Positions 1 to 11,078 of a stretch of 64,000 nt of DNA are shown in pieces (the first letter of the stretch is position 1; each line of letters begins with the position of its first letter). A program made the position numbers and the translations under genes. The stretch is from positions 18,010,346 through 18,074,345 of the forward strand of contig NC_092052.1 of NCBI RefSeq assembly GCF_003086295.3. Reading direction: 5' to 3'. The notes beneath the pieces were generated by a model. The model was given only the letters and a program-made list of their open reading frames with translations. It was not told the DNA's origin and ran no database searches. The DNA is from Arachis hypogaea. Its lineage: Eukaryota; Streptophyta; Magnoliopsida; Fabales; Fabaceae.

Positions 1-10
1 AGGTATTTGG

Positions 11-1960
11 GTGCTCTCTGTATGGCCCGGAGTATCTTGCAATGTCGTGGCAGTGAGTTCGCAAGTGGTGTGTGTTGAGTTTTCGAATGGCGGTTTTTCT
101 TGGGTCTGTGCAGCAATTTATGCAAGTCCCGTTCCTAGCAAAAGAGAAGAAGCTTGGAGGGTTTTGACAGATTTTTCTAGAAATTATTCAGGTCCTTTAT
201 TAGCTATTGGGGATTTTAATGAGATCCTTCTTTCATCTGAGGTTAAAGGTGGGAACTTTGTCTCTCGAAGGGCAGAGCAGTTTGGAGCTCTCCTAGATGA
301 GTGTGGTTTGATTGATTTGGGAGCCCATGGATCTTTGTACACTTGGTTCAGACATATGCAGGGTAATCGGTTCATCTCGAAGAGGCTGGATAGGGCTGTG
401 GCTATTGATGCTTGGTGTTTTCGTTTTCCGGAAAGCTATGTGGAGAATTTGGCGAGGATGCATTCTGACCACTGTCCCATTATGATACGATGTCAAGGTA
501 ATGATAGAAGAGTCGGGGTAAAACCTTTCCGTTTTCAAGTAGCTTGGTCTTATCACCCAAGTTTTTTGTCGGTGGTCAGGGGTGCTTGGGACAAGGGTAG
601 ACCCAATCCTATTCGTTGCCTTTCTCAGGTCAGAGATGATGCTTTGGCCTTTAACCGAGATGTCTTTGGGAATATTTTTAAAAGAAAGAGGGAATTGGAG
701 AGGTGTGTGACCAGTATCCAACAGCGAATGGAACGAGTTGATGCTTTATCCCTCATACAGGAAGAAAGGGAGTTACAGGCTGAATATAGTAATCTGCTTA
801 TGCAAGAGGAGTTGTTTTGGTATCAAAAATCCCGAGAGCACTGGGTCAGATTTGGAGATAGAAATACTAAGTTCTTTCATATGCAAACCATTATGCGGAG
901 GAAGCGTAACAAGGTTCAGGGGTTGTTTTTGGAGGATGGAAGATGGAGGACTGATCCGCAAGAACTCGAAGAATATGCAATTGGATTTTATAGAGATCTT
1001 TTTTGTAATGTGGAACATGTAGAACTTGATGTGATGGGGGATCAGGAATTACCTTCTTTATCTCGTGAGGCTATTGAAAGTCTCACAAGAAATGTTTCTA
1101 AAGAAGAGGTTAGGAAGGTGGTTATGGGCATGAACTCTTTTAAGGCCCCAGGTGCCGATGGTTTTCAGGCTTTTTTCTTCAAGGAATATTGGGAAGTGGT
1201 TGGTACAGAGGTATGGGAACTTGTTAAGAAGGCTTTCGCTGGGTTTGATCTGGATAGTGCTCTGTTTGACACTTTGGTGGTGCTGATTCCTAAAGTTGAT
1301 AACCCGTCTCGCATGAAAGAGTTTCGTCCTATCAGCCTCTGTAATGTCATCTACAAGATTATAACTAAGGTGGTTGTGGAGAGGTTACGACCTTTTCTAC
1401 AAGATATCATTGGTCCTCTGCAGGGAGGGTTTATTCCTGGAAGGGGTGCCCCAGACAATATCATTGTAGCCCAGGAAGTTCTCCATTTTATGAAGAAAAC
1501 CAAATCAAAGAAAGGTGTTCTTGCTTTTAAAATTGACCTAGAAAAGGCTTATGACAGGGTGAGCTGGGAGTTTTTGGAGCAATCTCTCCTAATATTTGGC
1601 TTTCCAGGTACTATTGTTTCTCTTATTATGAAATGTGTAAAGTCTTCCTCCCTTTCTCTAATGTGGAATGGTAACCGGTTGGATGGTTTTCAGCCAAAGA
1701 GGGGTTTGAGGCAAGGAGACCCGATGTCTCCTTATTTATTTGTTATTTGTATGGAGAGGTTGAGTTGCCTCATTGCTAGGCAAGTGGAGGTTGGTAGATG
1801 GAAACCAGTGACTGTGTCTAAGGGAGGTCCTGTAATCTCCCATCTCCTTTTTGCAGACGACCTTATCCTTTTTTGCAAAGCAAAGAAATCTCAAGTGCTT
1901 CATGTTTTGGACACTATGGCCACCTTTTTGCAGAGCATCTGGTATGAAGGTGAATTTTGA
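11..1960 (+). pseudogene. LINE ORF2, endonuclease and N-terminal reverse transcriptase
   Basis: The reading frame is open from the window edge, so position 11 is not a real start. The first 170 residues form an exonuclease-endonuclease-phosphatase fold: GDFNEIL near residue 67 and SDHCPI near residue 152 carry the catalytic Asp, Asn and His positions used to nick the target DNA. From about residue 380 the reverse transcriptase begins: FRPISLCNVIYKI, the KIDLEKAYDRV motif with its first catalytic Asp, GLRQGDPMSPYLF, and FADDLILF with the YADD-box aspartates. The frame is lost at a T-run at 1925-1929, and the continuation of the same protein is found one frame over from 1851. The nearest homologues are plant L1 LINE ORF2 proteins; the copy cannot make a full protein. 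Confidence 0.92.
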
Positions 1961-3089
1961 CAAATCTCGTGCTATCTGTTCTATGAATGTTTCTAGACAA
2001 CGCAAGGATCTCTTCACTGGTATTTCTTCTATCCGATTTGCTAATTCTCTGGGAAAATACCTTGGTGTCCCCCTTAAGCATGGCAGAGTTACTAAAGCTG
2101 ATTTTAATGATGTGGTTGATAAGCTTACTAATAGGCTAGCATCTTGGAAAGGTCGCTTCCTTAATAAAGCTGGTCGGATTTGCCTTGCTAAATCAGTTTT
2201 ATCTTCTATACCTATTTATAGGATGCAAGTAAGCCTTTTTCCATCAGGTGTGTGCTCTAACATTGATAAGTTTACTAGAAGTTTCATTTGGTGTGGTAGT
2301 CATAATCACCGTGGTCTTCATTTAGCATTTTGGAGAGTTTTGACGACTCCGAAAAAGTTTGGAGGTCTTGCTTTGCGGGAGTCGCGGTTGGTCAATTTTT
2401 CTTTATTAGGAAAGCTAGTTTGGCAAATTTTGATGAATCAAGAGAAACTGTGGGTCAAGATTATGCTTCAAAAATACCTCCAGAATAGAAACCTATTTGC
2501 AGTTAAAGCAATGGGTTCTTCATCGTATATATGGAAGTCTATTGTGCACACAGCTTCCGTATTAAAGGAAGGGTTTGTTTGGGAAGTGGGAGCTCTTTCT
2601 AAGAATTTCTGGTTTGACTCTTGGTTGCACTCTGGGCCAGTAGGAGCGAGGGTTGAATTTCTTGATATTTGTGAGGCTGCTTTGACCATTGAAGATGTTT
2701 ACCGTGATGGAGTTTGGCATTTGGAGAGGATTTACTCTTTTATTCCTATGGACTTAAGGGAAGACATTCTTAGTTTAGTACATATTTCGGCTTCTGGTCG
2801 TGATTTGGGTTGGAGTTGGGAGCACACTCTTTACTCTGCTAAACAAGGATATTTATGGTTAATTCAGAATAAGTTGAATTGGGATAGGAATATCAATTGG
2901 CTTTGGCTTTGGAAGGCGCGGGTCCCTGAAAAGTTGAGGCTCCTAGTGTGGCTTTGCCTTCATGATGCTGTACCAACTCAATATCTGCGTTTTCGGCGAC
3001 ATCTCTCCTCCTTATCCTTATGTACACGTTGCAATCAACTTCCGGAGACAATTTTTCATTGTTTTCGGGATTGTGAAGTGGTGCGATGA
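1851..3089 (+). pseudogene. LINE ORF2, reverse transcriptase thumb and zf-RVT connector
   Basis: This is the downstream continuation of the ORF2 frame. After the frameshift near 1930 the protein resumes with the RT C-terminal part (ASGMKVNFDKS, then KYLGVPL and the LASWKGRFLNKAGR stretch seen in plant LINEs). It ends with a Cys/His-rich zf-RVT connector (LCTRCNQLPETIFHCFRDC, residues about 390-408). The first 25 or so codons are an out-of-frame overlap with the previous piece and are not real protein. A TGA at 3087-3089 interrupts the frame, probably from a TGG or CGA codon, and the same frame carries on into the RNase H segment. It belongs to the same transcript unit as its neighbours on both sides. 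Confidence 0.9.
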
Positions 3090-3116
3090 GTTTGGGTTTC
3101 TCTAGGTTTTTCTGAT

Positions 3117-3845
3117 GTGTGTTTCTTTGGCTCTCACGAGGTGCATGATTGGTTCAAGCATGGCCTCCTCAATGAAGGTTGTTCCAAATTTGCAGCTATA
3201 ATATGGTCAATTTGGCAAGACAGAAATATGGGTAATTTTCAGGGAATTTTTGGATCTGCTGGGTCAATTGCATACAAGGCTCGCAGGTGCATGGTGGATT
3301 TTGAATATACAACTCAGAATCGAGTGTGTTGCATCCAGGGATTAAAATCTCTGTCTTGGTCTCCGCCAGAACCTGGTGCTTGGAAGTTAAATTGTGATGG
3401 GAGTGTGAACTTGGGAGATGATTGTGCTGGTTTTGGATGGGTAATTCGCGATAGCTCCAGTCAATGGGTAATGGGATGCTCAGGAAATTCCTTTGGATCT
3501 AGTGTCATCAAGATGGAGTTGTGGAGTATATGGAAAGGTTTGGCTTGGGCTTGGGAGGCGGGTCTTAAGCTTGTTGTCTGTGAGACAGATTGCACATCAG
3601 CTTTTGAGCTAGTGACTAGTTGGCAAGTTCCACTCTGGCATCTTGAAAAAGAAGTGATACAACTGATCTTTGACTTGAAGTTAAGAAGGGATTGGGATAT
3701 TCGTTTTGAGCTTATCCCGAGAGAAGCTAATGTCGTGGCAGATCGGTTGGCAAAGATGGGATCTGGAGGTAGCGGAGCTGATGAGGTTCACCTTTGGCAC
3801 CAGCCGCCAGAGGTGGTTTGTCCTCTCTTGCTGTTAAGAACCTGA
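3117..3845 (+). pseudogene. LINE ORF2, C-terminal RNase H domain
   Basis: This piece is in the same frame as the preceding one and separated from it only by the TGA at 3087-3089. It contains an RNase H domain of the RVT_3 type found at the C-terminus of many plant LINEs: the first Asp in NCDGS (about residue 95), a Glu in KMELWSIW (about 137), an Asp in CETDCTSA (about 161) and a late REANVVADRLAKMG motif with a final Asp (about 213). All four carboxylates of the active site appear present. The function would be degradation of RNA in the RNA:DNA hybrid during target-primed reverse transcription. The stop at 3843-3845 is probably the natural terminus because the LINE 3' UTR follows. Confidence 0.9.
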
Positions 3846-3910
3846 TTTCTTTTCTTTTTCTTTTCTGCTCTTTTGTTTTTTTCTCTTGGTTGTTCACCAA
3901 AAAAAAATCA

Positions 3911-4277
3911 AGGGTGTTTAAAGCGGGCCGGGTTATTATATACAAATTTATAAATTTTATATAATAAAGTAGTAAAATTATATTTTTAAAAATTAAATTT
4001 AATAAATATTATATTATGTTTATACCAAAGTAAATTATTTTAAAGAAAAAATAATATTGTATAGTATAAAAAAATATCAATTAGACTATAAAAGTATAAT
4101 ATAATACTACTAATTTTATTTTAAAATATATTTTTATTATAAATAATAACTTTGGGTGGGGTCGAATGACCCAAAACATGACTCGAAAATAACAACGAAT
4201 AAAAATGGCGAGCTTAAACTCGACAAATATGTTTTGAATTTGGACCGAATTTAAGTCGGGTCGGATCTTAAACATCT
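3911..4277. repeat. MITE-like short inverted-repeat element
   Basis: The ends AGGGTGTTTAA (3911) and the reverse complement of TTAAACATCT (to 4277) form an imperfect terminal inverted repeat. GC-rich CGGGCCGGG and CCGACCCG blocks lie just inside each end. The interior is AT-rich with no ORF. The style fits hAT-type MITEs of legumes, but I cannot see a clean 8-bp duplication. The element abuts the LINE poly(A) tail. Confidence 0.5.
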
Positions 4278-5083
4278 TTAGTTAAATCGTCACCCAAAAA
4301 ATATTGCTGAAGGGAAGAATCTGACAGCTGCTCGATTAGAAGAACAAATATAAAATTGCTCAAGCGGAAGAGATAATGTCTGCAAAGCTACTTCGACACT
4401 CAAGTTAGAGAGGTGTCCATTAAAAAATACAAGAATTTAGAGTAAAATTATATCTTTTGGGGAGGTTGGTTACCTCCTTTATATACTTGAGTCGTACTTA
4501 GTATATTTTTTTTTGTTGTCTTCCTTCCGCGGATGATCCACTCCTAGATTCGGGAAAAAAACTCCATAATTGTTTTTCTCTAGAAATATCTAGTATCTAT
4601 AAAGAACGAACACTTAGCTAAGTTGTCGTATCCGTGAATCGGACGTCCGATATGTATGGCTGTTATGTCTAACTGTATCTTAATAAAAAATAAAAAATTA
4701 TTTTTCGCATACACTTAAATACACTTAAATACCATCACATGTTAGTACGTTTAATCTTATTTTTAACATTTATTTTTAAAATAAAATATTAAAAATAATT
4801 AAAATATTTAAATTTTAATATTAATAAAATATTAAAATATCATTAAAATTTATCTAAAAAATATTTTATATTATATACATGAGTCTTTATACCTTATAAA
4901 ATTTTAAAATTTGTATGTCAGTATGTTTCGTGTTGTATCATATCATATATCTGTGATATTGCATTATAGTCTAGTACGAATTCTTAGTGTCCCTGCCACG
5001 TGGCCATGCAGCCAGCTTATCAGTGGGCCTACGTTCTTTGAGGGCCGGTCCAGAACATTAATAAAATCTTAAAAATAAAATTG
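4278..5083. other. Intergenic DNA with a dispersed repeat
   Basis: No ORF of interest. About 4625-4985 is a diverged copy of the repeat at 42645-43080 in the same orientation. The rest is AT-rich and unremarkable. The last five bases (AATTG, 5079-5083) are the target-site duplication of the copia element. Confidence 0.6.
4625..4985 (+). repeat. Dispersed repeat, copy 1
   Basis: Shared blocks with 42645-43080, in order: ATGTCTAACTGTRTCTTAAT, TAAATACCATCAC, ATTTATCTAAAAAATA, and a terminal portion with TATGTTTCGTGTTG against CGTGTTCCGTGTCATG. Both copies lack coding capacity. The family is not recognised with certainty; a transposon terminal region is plausible. Confidence 0.6.
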
Positions 5084-5249
5084 TGTTGTAAAATGAGAGA
5101 TATATATAAGATAAAGATGTATAAATAGAAGACTCTAGTATTAAAATAATTAGCTCAATAATAATTTATAGATATATAATAATATTATATGTTGTAATGT
5201 ATATATATATACAAAGATAGAAAGGAGTATAAAAGTAAAGAGAGAGAAT

Positions 5250-5332
<83 letters not shown>

Positions 5333-5572
5333 ATAGAAAGGAGTATGAAAAGTAAAGAGAGAGATAATAGCATTTGCTTTTATTATTGCTATGTGTATAA
5401 AGGGAGAGAGAATAATATTCAGTTGTTGTTGTGTGTCTTTCTCTGAGGCAAAAGCCTCTATTTATAAGCGTATGTGATGGAAGATTGTCAAATTACATTA
5501 AATAATATTCTTCTTCAATACTTGAGCCATTGTGGGGAAATGGTCATCCACCTAGGCTTCCTTATCGTAACA
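5084..5572 (-). repeat. copia 3' LTR (left copy)
   Basis: 489-bp long terminal repeat with TG and CA ends. It differs from the other LTR mainly by an expanded (AT)n tract. It contains a TATAAATA box (reverse strand, about 5459-5466) next to the palindrome GAGGC-TTTT-GCCTC. Confidence 0.95.
5252..5329. repeat. (AT)n microsatellite, about 39 units
   Basis: Uninterrupted dinucleotide tract inside the left LTR. The equivalent place in the right LTR (about 10740-10757) holds only a short ATAAATATATATATA stretch, so the 60-bp length difference between the LTRs is essentially repeat expansion. Confidence 0.97.
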
Positions 5573-5583
5573 CTCCCCTTTGG
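5573..5583 (-). promoter_or_regulatory. copia polypurine tract
   Basis: On the minus strand CCAAAGGGGAG directly precedes the 3' LTR start TGTTAC. This is the usual plus-strand primer position. Confidence 0.8.
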
Positions 5584-5602
5584 ATGACCATTTAGGATTA
5601 TT

Positions 5603-5764
5603 GCATCGTTAAAACCTTAATAAATAAAAACCCAATGGGAAAAAACCTTAGTGAAGGAAAAAGAGTACAATATCCTTTAGTGATGGGGACTGCCTCGTTA
5701 AAAACCTTGTCAAGAAAAATCCAATGAAAAAAAAACCTGACCAAGGGAAAAAGAGTACAGCTCC
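5603..5764 (-). repeat. Imperfect tandem duplication in the copia 3' region
   Basis: Two units of about 73 bp (5603-5675 and 5692-5764), period 89 bp, share GCMTCGTTAAAA, CCAATGRRAAAAAA and GGRAAAAAGAGTACA blocks. A second polypurine stretch, AAGAGGGGGAG on the minus strand at 5761-5771, sits directly beside the second unit. The segment lies between the end of pol and the 3' LTR and is non-coding. Confidence 0.75.
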
Positions 5765-5778
5765 CCCTCTTGTCGACA

Positions 5779-8700
5779 TCAGTTGATGTCTCGAAATCGG
5801 CGCATCCCAATCTCATGTACCAATCTTTTAAAGGACGATTTTGGGAGTGACTTTGTGAATAAATCTACCAGATTGTCACTTGAACGGATCTGTTGGACGT
5901 CAATTGTCCCTTGATTTTGAAGGTCACGAGTGAAGAAGAATTTGGGAGAAATATGCTTTGTTCTATCACATTTGATGTATCCACCCTTAAGTTGAGCAAT
6001 GCATGCTGTATTATCTTCAAACAGGACAGTTGGAGCTATCTCATGATCAATTAGTCCACATGATGACAGAATATATTGAATCAGACTCCTCAGCCAAAAA
6101 CACTCGCGACTAGCTTCATGAATCGCCAGTATTCCAGCATGATTAGAGGAGGTTGCTGCTATCGTCTGTTTCGTGGACCTCCATGATATAGCTGTACCAC
6201 CATATGTGAATAGGTATCCTGTTTGAGATCTCCCTTTATGTGGATCAGACAGGTATCCGGCATCTGCATAGCCAACTAGTTGTGATTTGGATCCATAGGG
6301 ATAAAACAATCCCATATCAACCGTTCCATGAAGATATCAAAAAATTTGTTTGATTCCACTCCAATGTCTTCTGGTTGGAGATGAACTATACCTTGCTAGT
6401 AAATTCACCGCGAATGATATGTCAGGTCGCGTATTATTAGCAAGATACATTAGTGCTCCAATGGCACTAAGATATGGTACTTCAGGACCAAGGATATCTT
6501 CATTTTCTTCTTTAGGACGGAATGGATCCTTTTTCACATCCAAAGATCTTACGATCATTGGGGTACTTAATGGATGTGACTTATCCATATAAAATCTTTT
6601 CAAGATCTTTTCTGTGTATGTTGTTTGATGAATAAAGATCCCACCTTTTATATGCTCGATCTGCAGGCCAAGACAAAATTTAGTCTTTCCAAGATCTTTC
6701 ATCTCAAACTCTTCTTTTAGAGTTTTTATAATTGTTGGAATCTCTTCAGGAGTCCCAATGATATTTAAATCATCAACGTACACAGCAATTATAATGAACC
6801 CAGATGTAGTTTTCTTTATGAAAACACATGGGCAAATATCATCATTCTTGAATCCGTTTTTGGCCAAATACTCAGTAAGACGATTATACCACATTCGTCC
6901 AGATTGCTTTAGACCATATAAAGATCTTTGCAATTTGACTGAGTACAACTCTTACGAATATTCATTGGATGGTTTAGATATCTTTAGTCCTTCAGGGACT
7001 TTCATATAGATATCCCGATCTAATGAGCCGTACAAATAGGCTGTTACCACATCCATTAAATGCATATGCAGTTTATGATATGCAGATAAACTGACCAAAT
7101 AACGTAATGTTATCGCATCCACTACGGGGGAATACGTTTCTTCATAATCTATACCGGGCCTTTGTGAAAAACCTTGTGCCACAAGTCGGGCTTTGTAGCG
7201 CACAACTTCATTTTTCTCATTTCGTTTTCTCACAAATACCCACTTATATACAACAGGTTTTACATCTTCAGGTGTACAGACTACAGGTCCAAAGACTTCA
7301 CGTTTTGCTAGAGAGTCTAATTCAGCCTTCATGGCTTCTTTCTATTTTGGCCAATCATTCCTTTGTCAACATTCTTCGACTGATCTTGGCTCAAGATCCT
7401 TACTTTCATGCATGATATCTAATGCCACATTATATGCAAATATTTCATTGACAATTGTCTTATTTCGGTTCCATTTCGCTCCTGTAAAGACATAATTTAT
7501 CGAGATCTCGTCATTTTCACAATTTTCAGGTACCTGAACGTTTTCTGGCGTTATATCAAAATTTTGGACAACTGCAGGTGTCTCTACTATGTCTTTTTCA
7601 ATAGGAATATTATTTACTTCTTTTCTCTTTCGAGGATTTTTGTCTTTGGAACAGACAGGCCTGCCACGTTTCTGGCGTGAATTTGCTTCAGTGGCTACTT
7701 GTCCTACTGGGACATCAATTCGAATTGGGGCATTTTTCGCTGGTATATAAGATTTAGTTATCCTCTTTGTATCGAAAAATGCATCAGGCAATTCATTTGC
7801 TATTCTTTGCAAATGTATAATCTTTTGAACTTCCAGTTCACATTGCCCTGATCGAGGATCTAAATGCATCAACGATGATGCATTCCAATTAAGTTCCTTT
7901 TCAGGAAGCTTATTCTCTCCCCCTAATGTTGGAAATTTTGATTCATCAAAACGACAATCCGTAAACCGGGCTTTAAACACATCACCAGTTTGTATCTCAA
8001 GATACCTCACTATAGAGGGAGAATCATATCTAACATATATCCCCAATTTTCTTTGGGGTCCCATTTTGGTGTGATTAGGTGGTGCAATGGGAACATATAT
8101 CGCACACCCAAATATTCTTAAATGAGAGACATTTGGCTGCTGGCCAAAAGCTAATTGCATAGGAGAGAACTGATGGTAACTCGTTGGCCTCAAACGAATA
8201 AGTACTGCGGCATGTAAAATAGCATGCCCCCAAACCGAGGTTGGGAGATTTGTTCTCATAAGCAAGGGTCTAGCAATTAATTGGAGGCGTTTAATAAGTG
8301 ATTCTGCTAACCCATTTTGTGTGTGAACATAAGCTACTGGATGTTCAACACTTATTCTATTAGCCATACAATAAGCATCAAAAGCTTGGGAAGTAAATTC
8401 ACCAGCATTATCAAGACGAATTGCTTTGATTGGATTTTTTGGAAATTGTGCTTTTAATCGAATAATTTGAGCCAATAATCTCGCAAACGCCAGGTTGCGA
8501 GAAAATAATAAGCACACATGTGACCATCTCGAAGATGCGTCTATCAGGACCATAAAATATCTAAAAGATCCACATGGTGGATGAATAGGTCCACATATAT
8601 CACCTTGAATCCTTTCTAGGAATTCAGGGGACTCAAATCCAATCTTTACTGGTGATGGCCTTAAAATTAACTTTCCCTGAGAATATGCAGCACAACAAAA

Positions 8701-9273
8701 TTCACTAGTTTTAAGAATCTTCTGGTTCTTTAGTGAATATCCATGAGAGTTTTTAATAATTCTCCTCATCATGGTTGTTCCCGGATGACCCAATCTATCA
8801 TGCCAAGTTATGAATTCATTTGGGCTAGTAAACTTCTGGTTTACAATGGCATGTGATTCAATTGCACTAATCTTGGTATAATATAACCCAGATAAAAGTG
8901 AGGGTAATTTTTCTAATATAACTTTCTTATTTGAATCATGAGTTGTGATACATAAGTACTCATGATTTCCCTCATTCATAGTCTCAATATGATATCCATT
9001 TCGACGAATATCTTTAAAGCTCAACAAGTTTTTTCGAGACTTGGTAGACAATAGTGCATTATTTATTATAAATTTTGTTCCTCCAGGAAACAAAATTATA
9101 GCTCTTCCGGAGCCTTCTATTACATTGCCTGAGCCAATAATAGTATTAACATATTCCTCTTTTGGCACAAGATGGGTAAAATATATATCACTTTTGAGAA
9201 TAGTGTGCGAGCTTGCACTATCCGCAAGGCATACATCTTCATTACATATCCTTGCCATTCTCTTCAAAAACAA
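5779..9273 (-). pseudogene. copia pol polyprotein (protease, integrase, RT, RNase H)
   Basis: One frame runs through the whole segment but is cut by stops at 7366-7368 (TGA), 7342-7344 (TAG), 6952-6954 (TAA) and 6337-6339 (TGA). From the N-terminus: aspartic protease core with LADSASSHTIL (residues about 16-26); pre-integrase His-Cys region WHDRLGHPG with a degraded second Cys (CCAAYSQGK, Tyr where Cys is usual); integrase core with Asp225, Asp288 (RLDNAGEF) and Glu324 (QNGLAES). Then the RT with RLVAQGF, YSPVVD, LYGLKQSGRMWY and AVYVDDLNIIG, and the RNase H with YADAGYLSDP, FEDNTACI and the C-terminal DLFTKSLP. The closest relatives are Tnt1-94-like copia polyproteins of dicots. The domains are otherwise well conserved, so the stops are recent or were inherited from a defective parent. 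Confidence 0.93.
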
Positions 9274-9536
9274 ATAATAATAAAATGAGTAGTATGCACA
9301 GTTAAATTGAATACTTGATCAGAATTATTTTTTCTAAGAAACACTGTACATAAAATAATGTCATATACTAAAATTTTATTTTAAAATTTGACACATTTAA
9401 TAATTTCAAAATTTATAGACATTAATATTTCATTATTTATGTACATCACATTTGAAACTTAAATACATAGAAAATAAAACTTAACAATAAGTTCTTTACA
9501 TTATTTATTTACATATATACTTCGCAGTCCCACATA
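9274..9536 (-). other. Non-coding spacer between copia gag and pol
   Basis: About 260 bp of very AT-rich sequence with stops in all frames separates the gag stop from the protease frame. Most copia elements have a single gag-pol frame, so this gap is either a family feature or a later change. Confidence 0.5.
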
Positions 9537-10508
9537 TTAAACTATTCCATCATTGATCAAATGGCCAATATTTCCTTCAGGATCCTCAAAGAAATTAGAT
9601 ACATCATAATGAGTGGTGGAGTTCTCAGCATCATTTGAGACAAAATTTGTTTCCTTTCCTTTGTCGTCCTTTTTCAAAGATGCCTGGTAAAGATTGACTA
9701 GGTGCCTTGGGGTACGACAGGTATGTGACCAATGGCCCTTTCCACCACAACGGAAACACTTATCCTCTGTTGATTTATTCTGCCCGATATTCCTTTCTCT
9801 ATCCCACTTCTGGTGAGATCCTCTCTTTTGAATATAATTCTTTTTCCTTCCATAATTTTTCTTATTATTAAAACCTTGACATTTACCTCTTCTAGGGTAA
9901 TTTGCCACATTTACTTCAGGAAATGGGGCAGCGCCAGCTGGGCGCGCTTCATGATTTTTCAATAACAACTCATTGTTGTGTTCAGCAACAAGAAGGCAAG
10001 AAATTAACTCAGAATATTTTTTAAACCCTTTCTCTCGATACTGCTGCTGCAGGAGCACATTCGAGGCATGGAAGGTTGAGAAAGTTTTCTCCAACATATC
10101 ATGATCAGTTATTTTTTTTCCACATAATTTCATTCGTGAGGTGATTCGAAACATTGCAGAATTATATTCATTTATAGATTTAAAATCTTGTAAACGCAAA
10201 TGCGTCCATTCATATCGGGCTTGAGGAAGTATCACCGTTTTCTGATGATTATACATTTCTTCAAGGTCTTTCCAAAGATCTGCAGGATCTTTTAATGTAA
10301 GATATTCATTTTTCAATCCTTTGTCAAGATGACGACGAAGAAAAATCATGGCTTTAGCTTTATCCTTCTGGGATGCATTATTTTCAGCCTTAGTGGTATC
10401 TCCAAGATCCATTGAATCAAGATGGATTTCAGCATCTAATATTCATGATAAATAATTGTTTCCAGATATATCAAGAGCATTGAATTCAAGATGAGAGAGT
10501 TTCGACAT
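9537..10508 (-). pseudogene. copia gag (UBN2-type) with zinc knuckle
   Basis: The long open part starts at an ATG at 10410-10412, but the same frame is open upstream to a better ATG at 10506-10508 (peptide beginning MSKLSHLEFNALDISG). It is interrupted by a TGA at 10443-10445 where a Trp codon is expected. The body is a UBN2-type capsid domain (KAKAMIFLRRHLD, DLWKDLEEMYNHQ, LPQARYEWTHLRLQ), followed by a basic segment and a CCHC zinc knuckle CFRCGGKGHWSHTC (about residue 220). The product would form the retrotransposon particle and package its RNA. Loss of the first 30 residues may or may not abolish function. Confidence 0.9.
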
Positions 10509-10550
10509 AATGAAAAATTTGTTACCTGAGTCTTCCTAAAAATTTAATCA

Positions 10551-10569
10551 GAGTCTCGTGCTGATAACG
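10551..10569 (-). promoter_or_regulatory. copia primer-binding-site candidate
   Basis: Read on the minus strand, CGTTATCAGCACGAGACTC lies immediately inside the 5' LTR. The TATCAG core resembles initiator tRNA-Met sites, but the full TGGTATCAGAGC is not present, so the priming tRNA is uncertain. Confidence 0.55.
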
Positions 10570-10998
10570 TGTTGTAAAATGAGAGATATATATAAGATAA
10601 AGATGTATAAATAGAAGACTCTAGTATTAAAATAATTAGCTCAATAATAATTTATAGATATATAATAATATTATATGTTGTAATGTATATATATATACAA
10701 AGATAGAAAGGAGTATAAAAGTAAAGAGAGAGAGAATTGCATAAATATATATATAAAGATAGAAAGGAGTATGAAAAGTAAAGAGAGAGATAATAGCATT
10801 TGCTTTTATTATTGCTATGTGTATAAAGGGAGAGAGAATAATATTCAGTTGTTGTTGTGTGTCTTTCTCTGAGGCAAAAGCCTCTATTTATAAGCGTATG
10901 TGATGGAAGATTGTCAAATTACATTAAATAATATTCTTCTTCAATACTTGAGCCATTGTGGGGAAATGGTCATCCACCTAGGCTTCCTTATCGTAACA
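10570..10998 (-). repeat. copia 5' LTR (right copy)
   Basis: 429-bp LTR with TG and CA ends, matching the left copy outside the AT tract. It is followed by the AATTG duplication at 10999-11003. Confidence 0.95.
10885..10892 (-). promoter_or_regulatory. copia LTR TATA box
   Basis: TATAAATA on the minus strand, followed directly by the small hairpin GAGGC-TTTT-GCCTC (10871-10884) near the expected transcription start. Confidence 0.6.
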
Positions 10999-11078
10999 AA
11001 TTGATCTTTATTAAAATTGATAATGAATGGTTGGTACTTGGTAGCACTAAATTTTCAATATGCACATCGGTATAAATT

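Larger units (their letters stand above)
1..3909 (+). mobile_element. L1-type LINE (non-LTR retrotransposon), 5' end outside the window
   Basis: The plus strand encodes, in order, an endonuclease, a reverse transcriptase, a zinc-binding connector and an RNase H, the domain order of ORF2 in plant L1-like LINEs. The coding part ends at 3845. It is followed by a short T-rich 3' UTR and ends in TTCACC plus an A-run (about 3890-3908), as expected for a LINE 3' tail. The 5' end (ORF1 and the start of ORF2) lies outside the window, so a 5' target-site duplication cannot be tested. One frameshift and one in-frame stop show the copy is dead. Confidence 0.93.
5084..10998 (-). mobile_element. Complete Ty1/copia LTR retrotransposon
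   Basis: Two direct LTRs (5084-5572 and 10570-10998) begin TGTTGTAAAATG and end CGTAACA. They are flanked by a perfect 5-bp duplication AATTG (5079-5083 and 10999-11003). Transcription runs on the minus strand: gag lies at 9537-10508, then pol in the order protease, integrase, reverse transcriptase, RNase H, which defines the copia superfamily. A primer-binding site candidate abuts the 5' LTR and a polypurine tract abuts the 3' LTR. Apart from the (AT)n tract and a 2-bp GA difference the LTRs read identically, indicating recent insertion. Even so, the coding region has at least five in-frame stops. Confidence 0.96.

Noticed and set aside
5185..5446. ORFs on both strands through the AT tract
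   Set aside because: They encode only alternating Ile and Tyr from the (AT)n repeat.
6350..7415. Plus-strand ORFs of 80-100 codons
   Set aside because: They are antisense shadows of the copia pol frame, which has clear domains.
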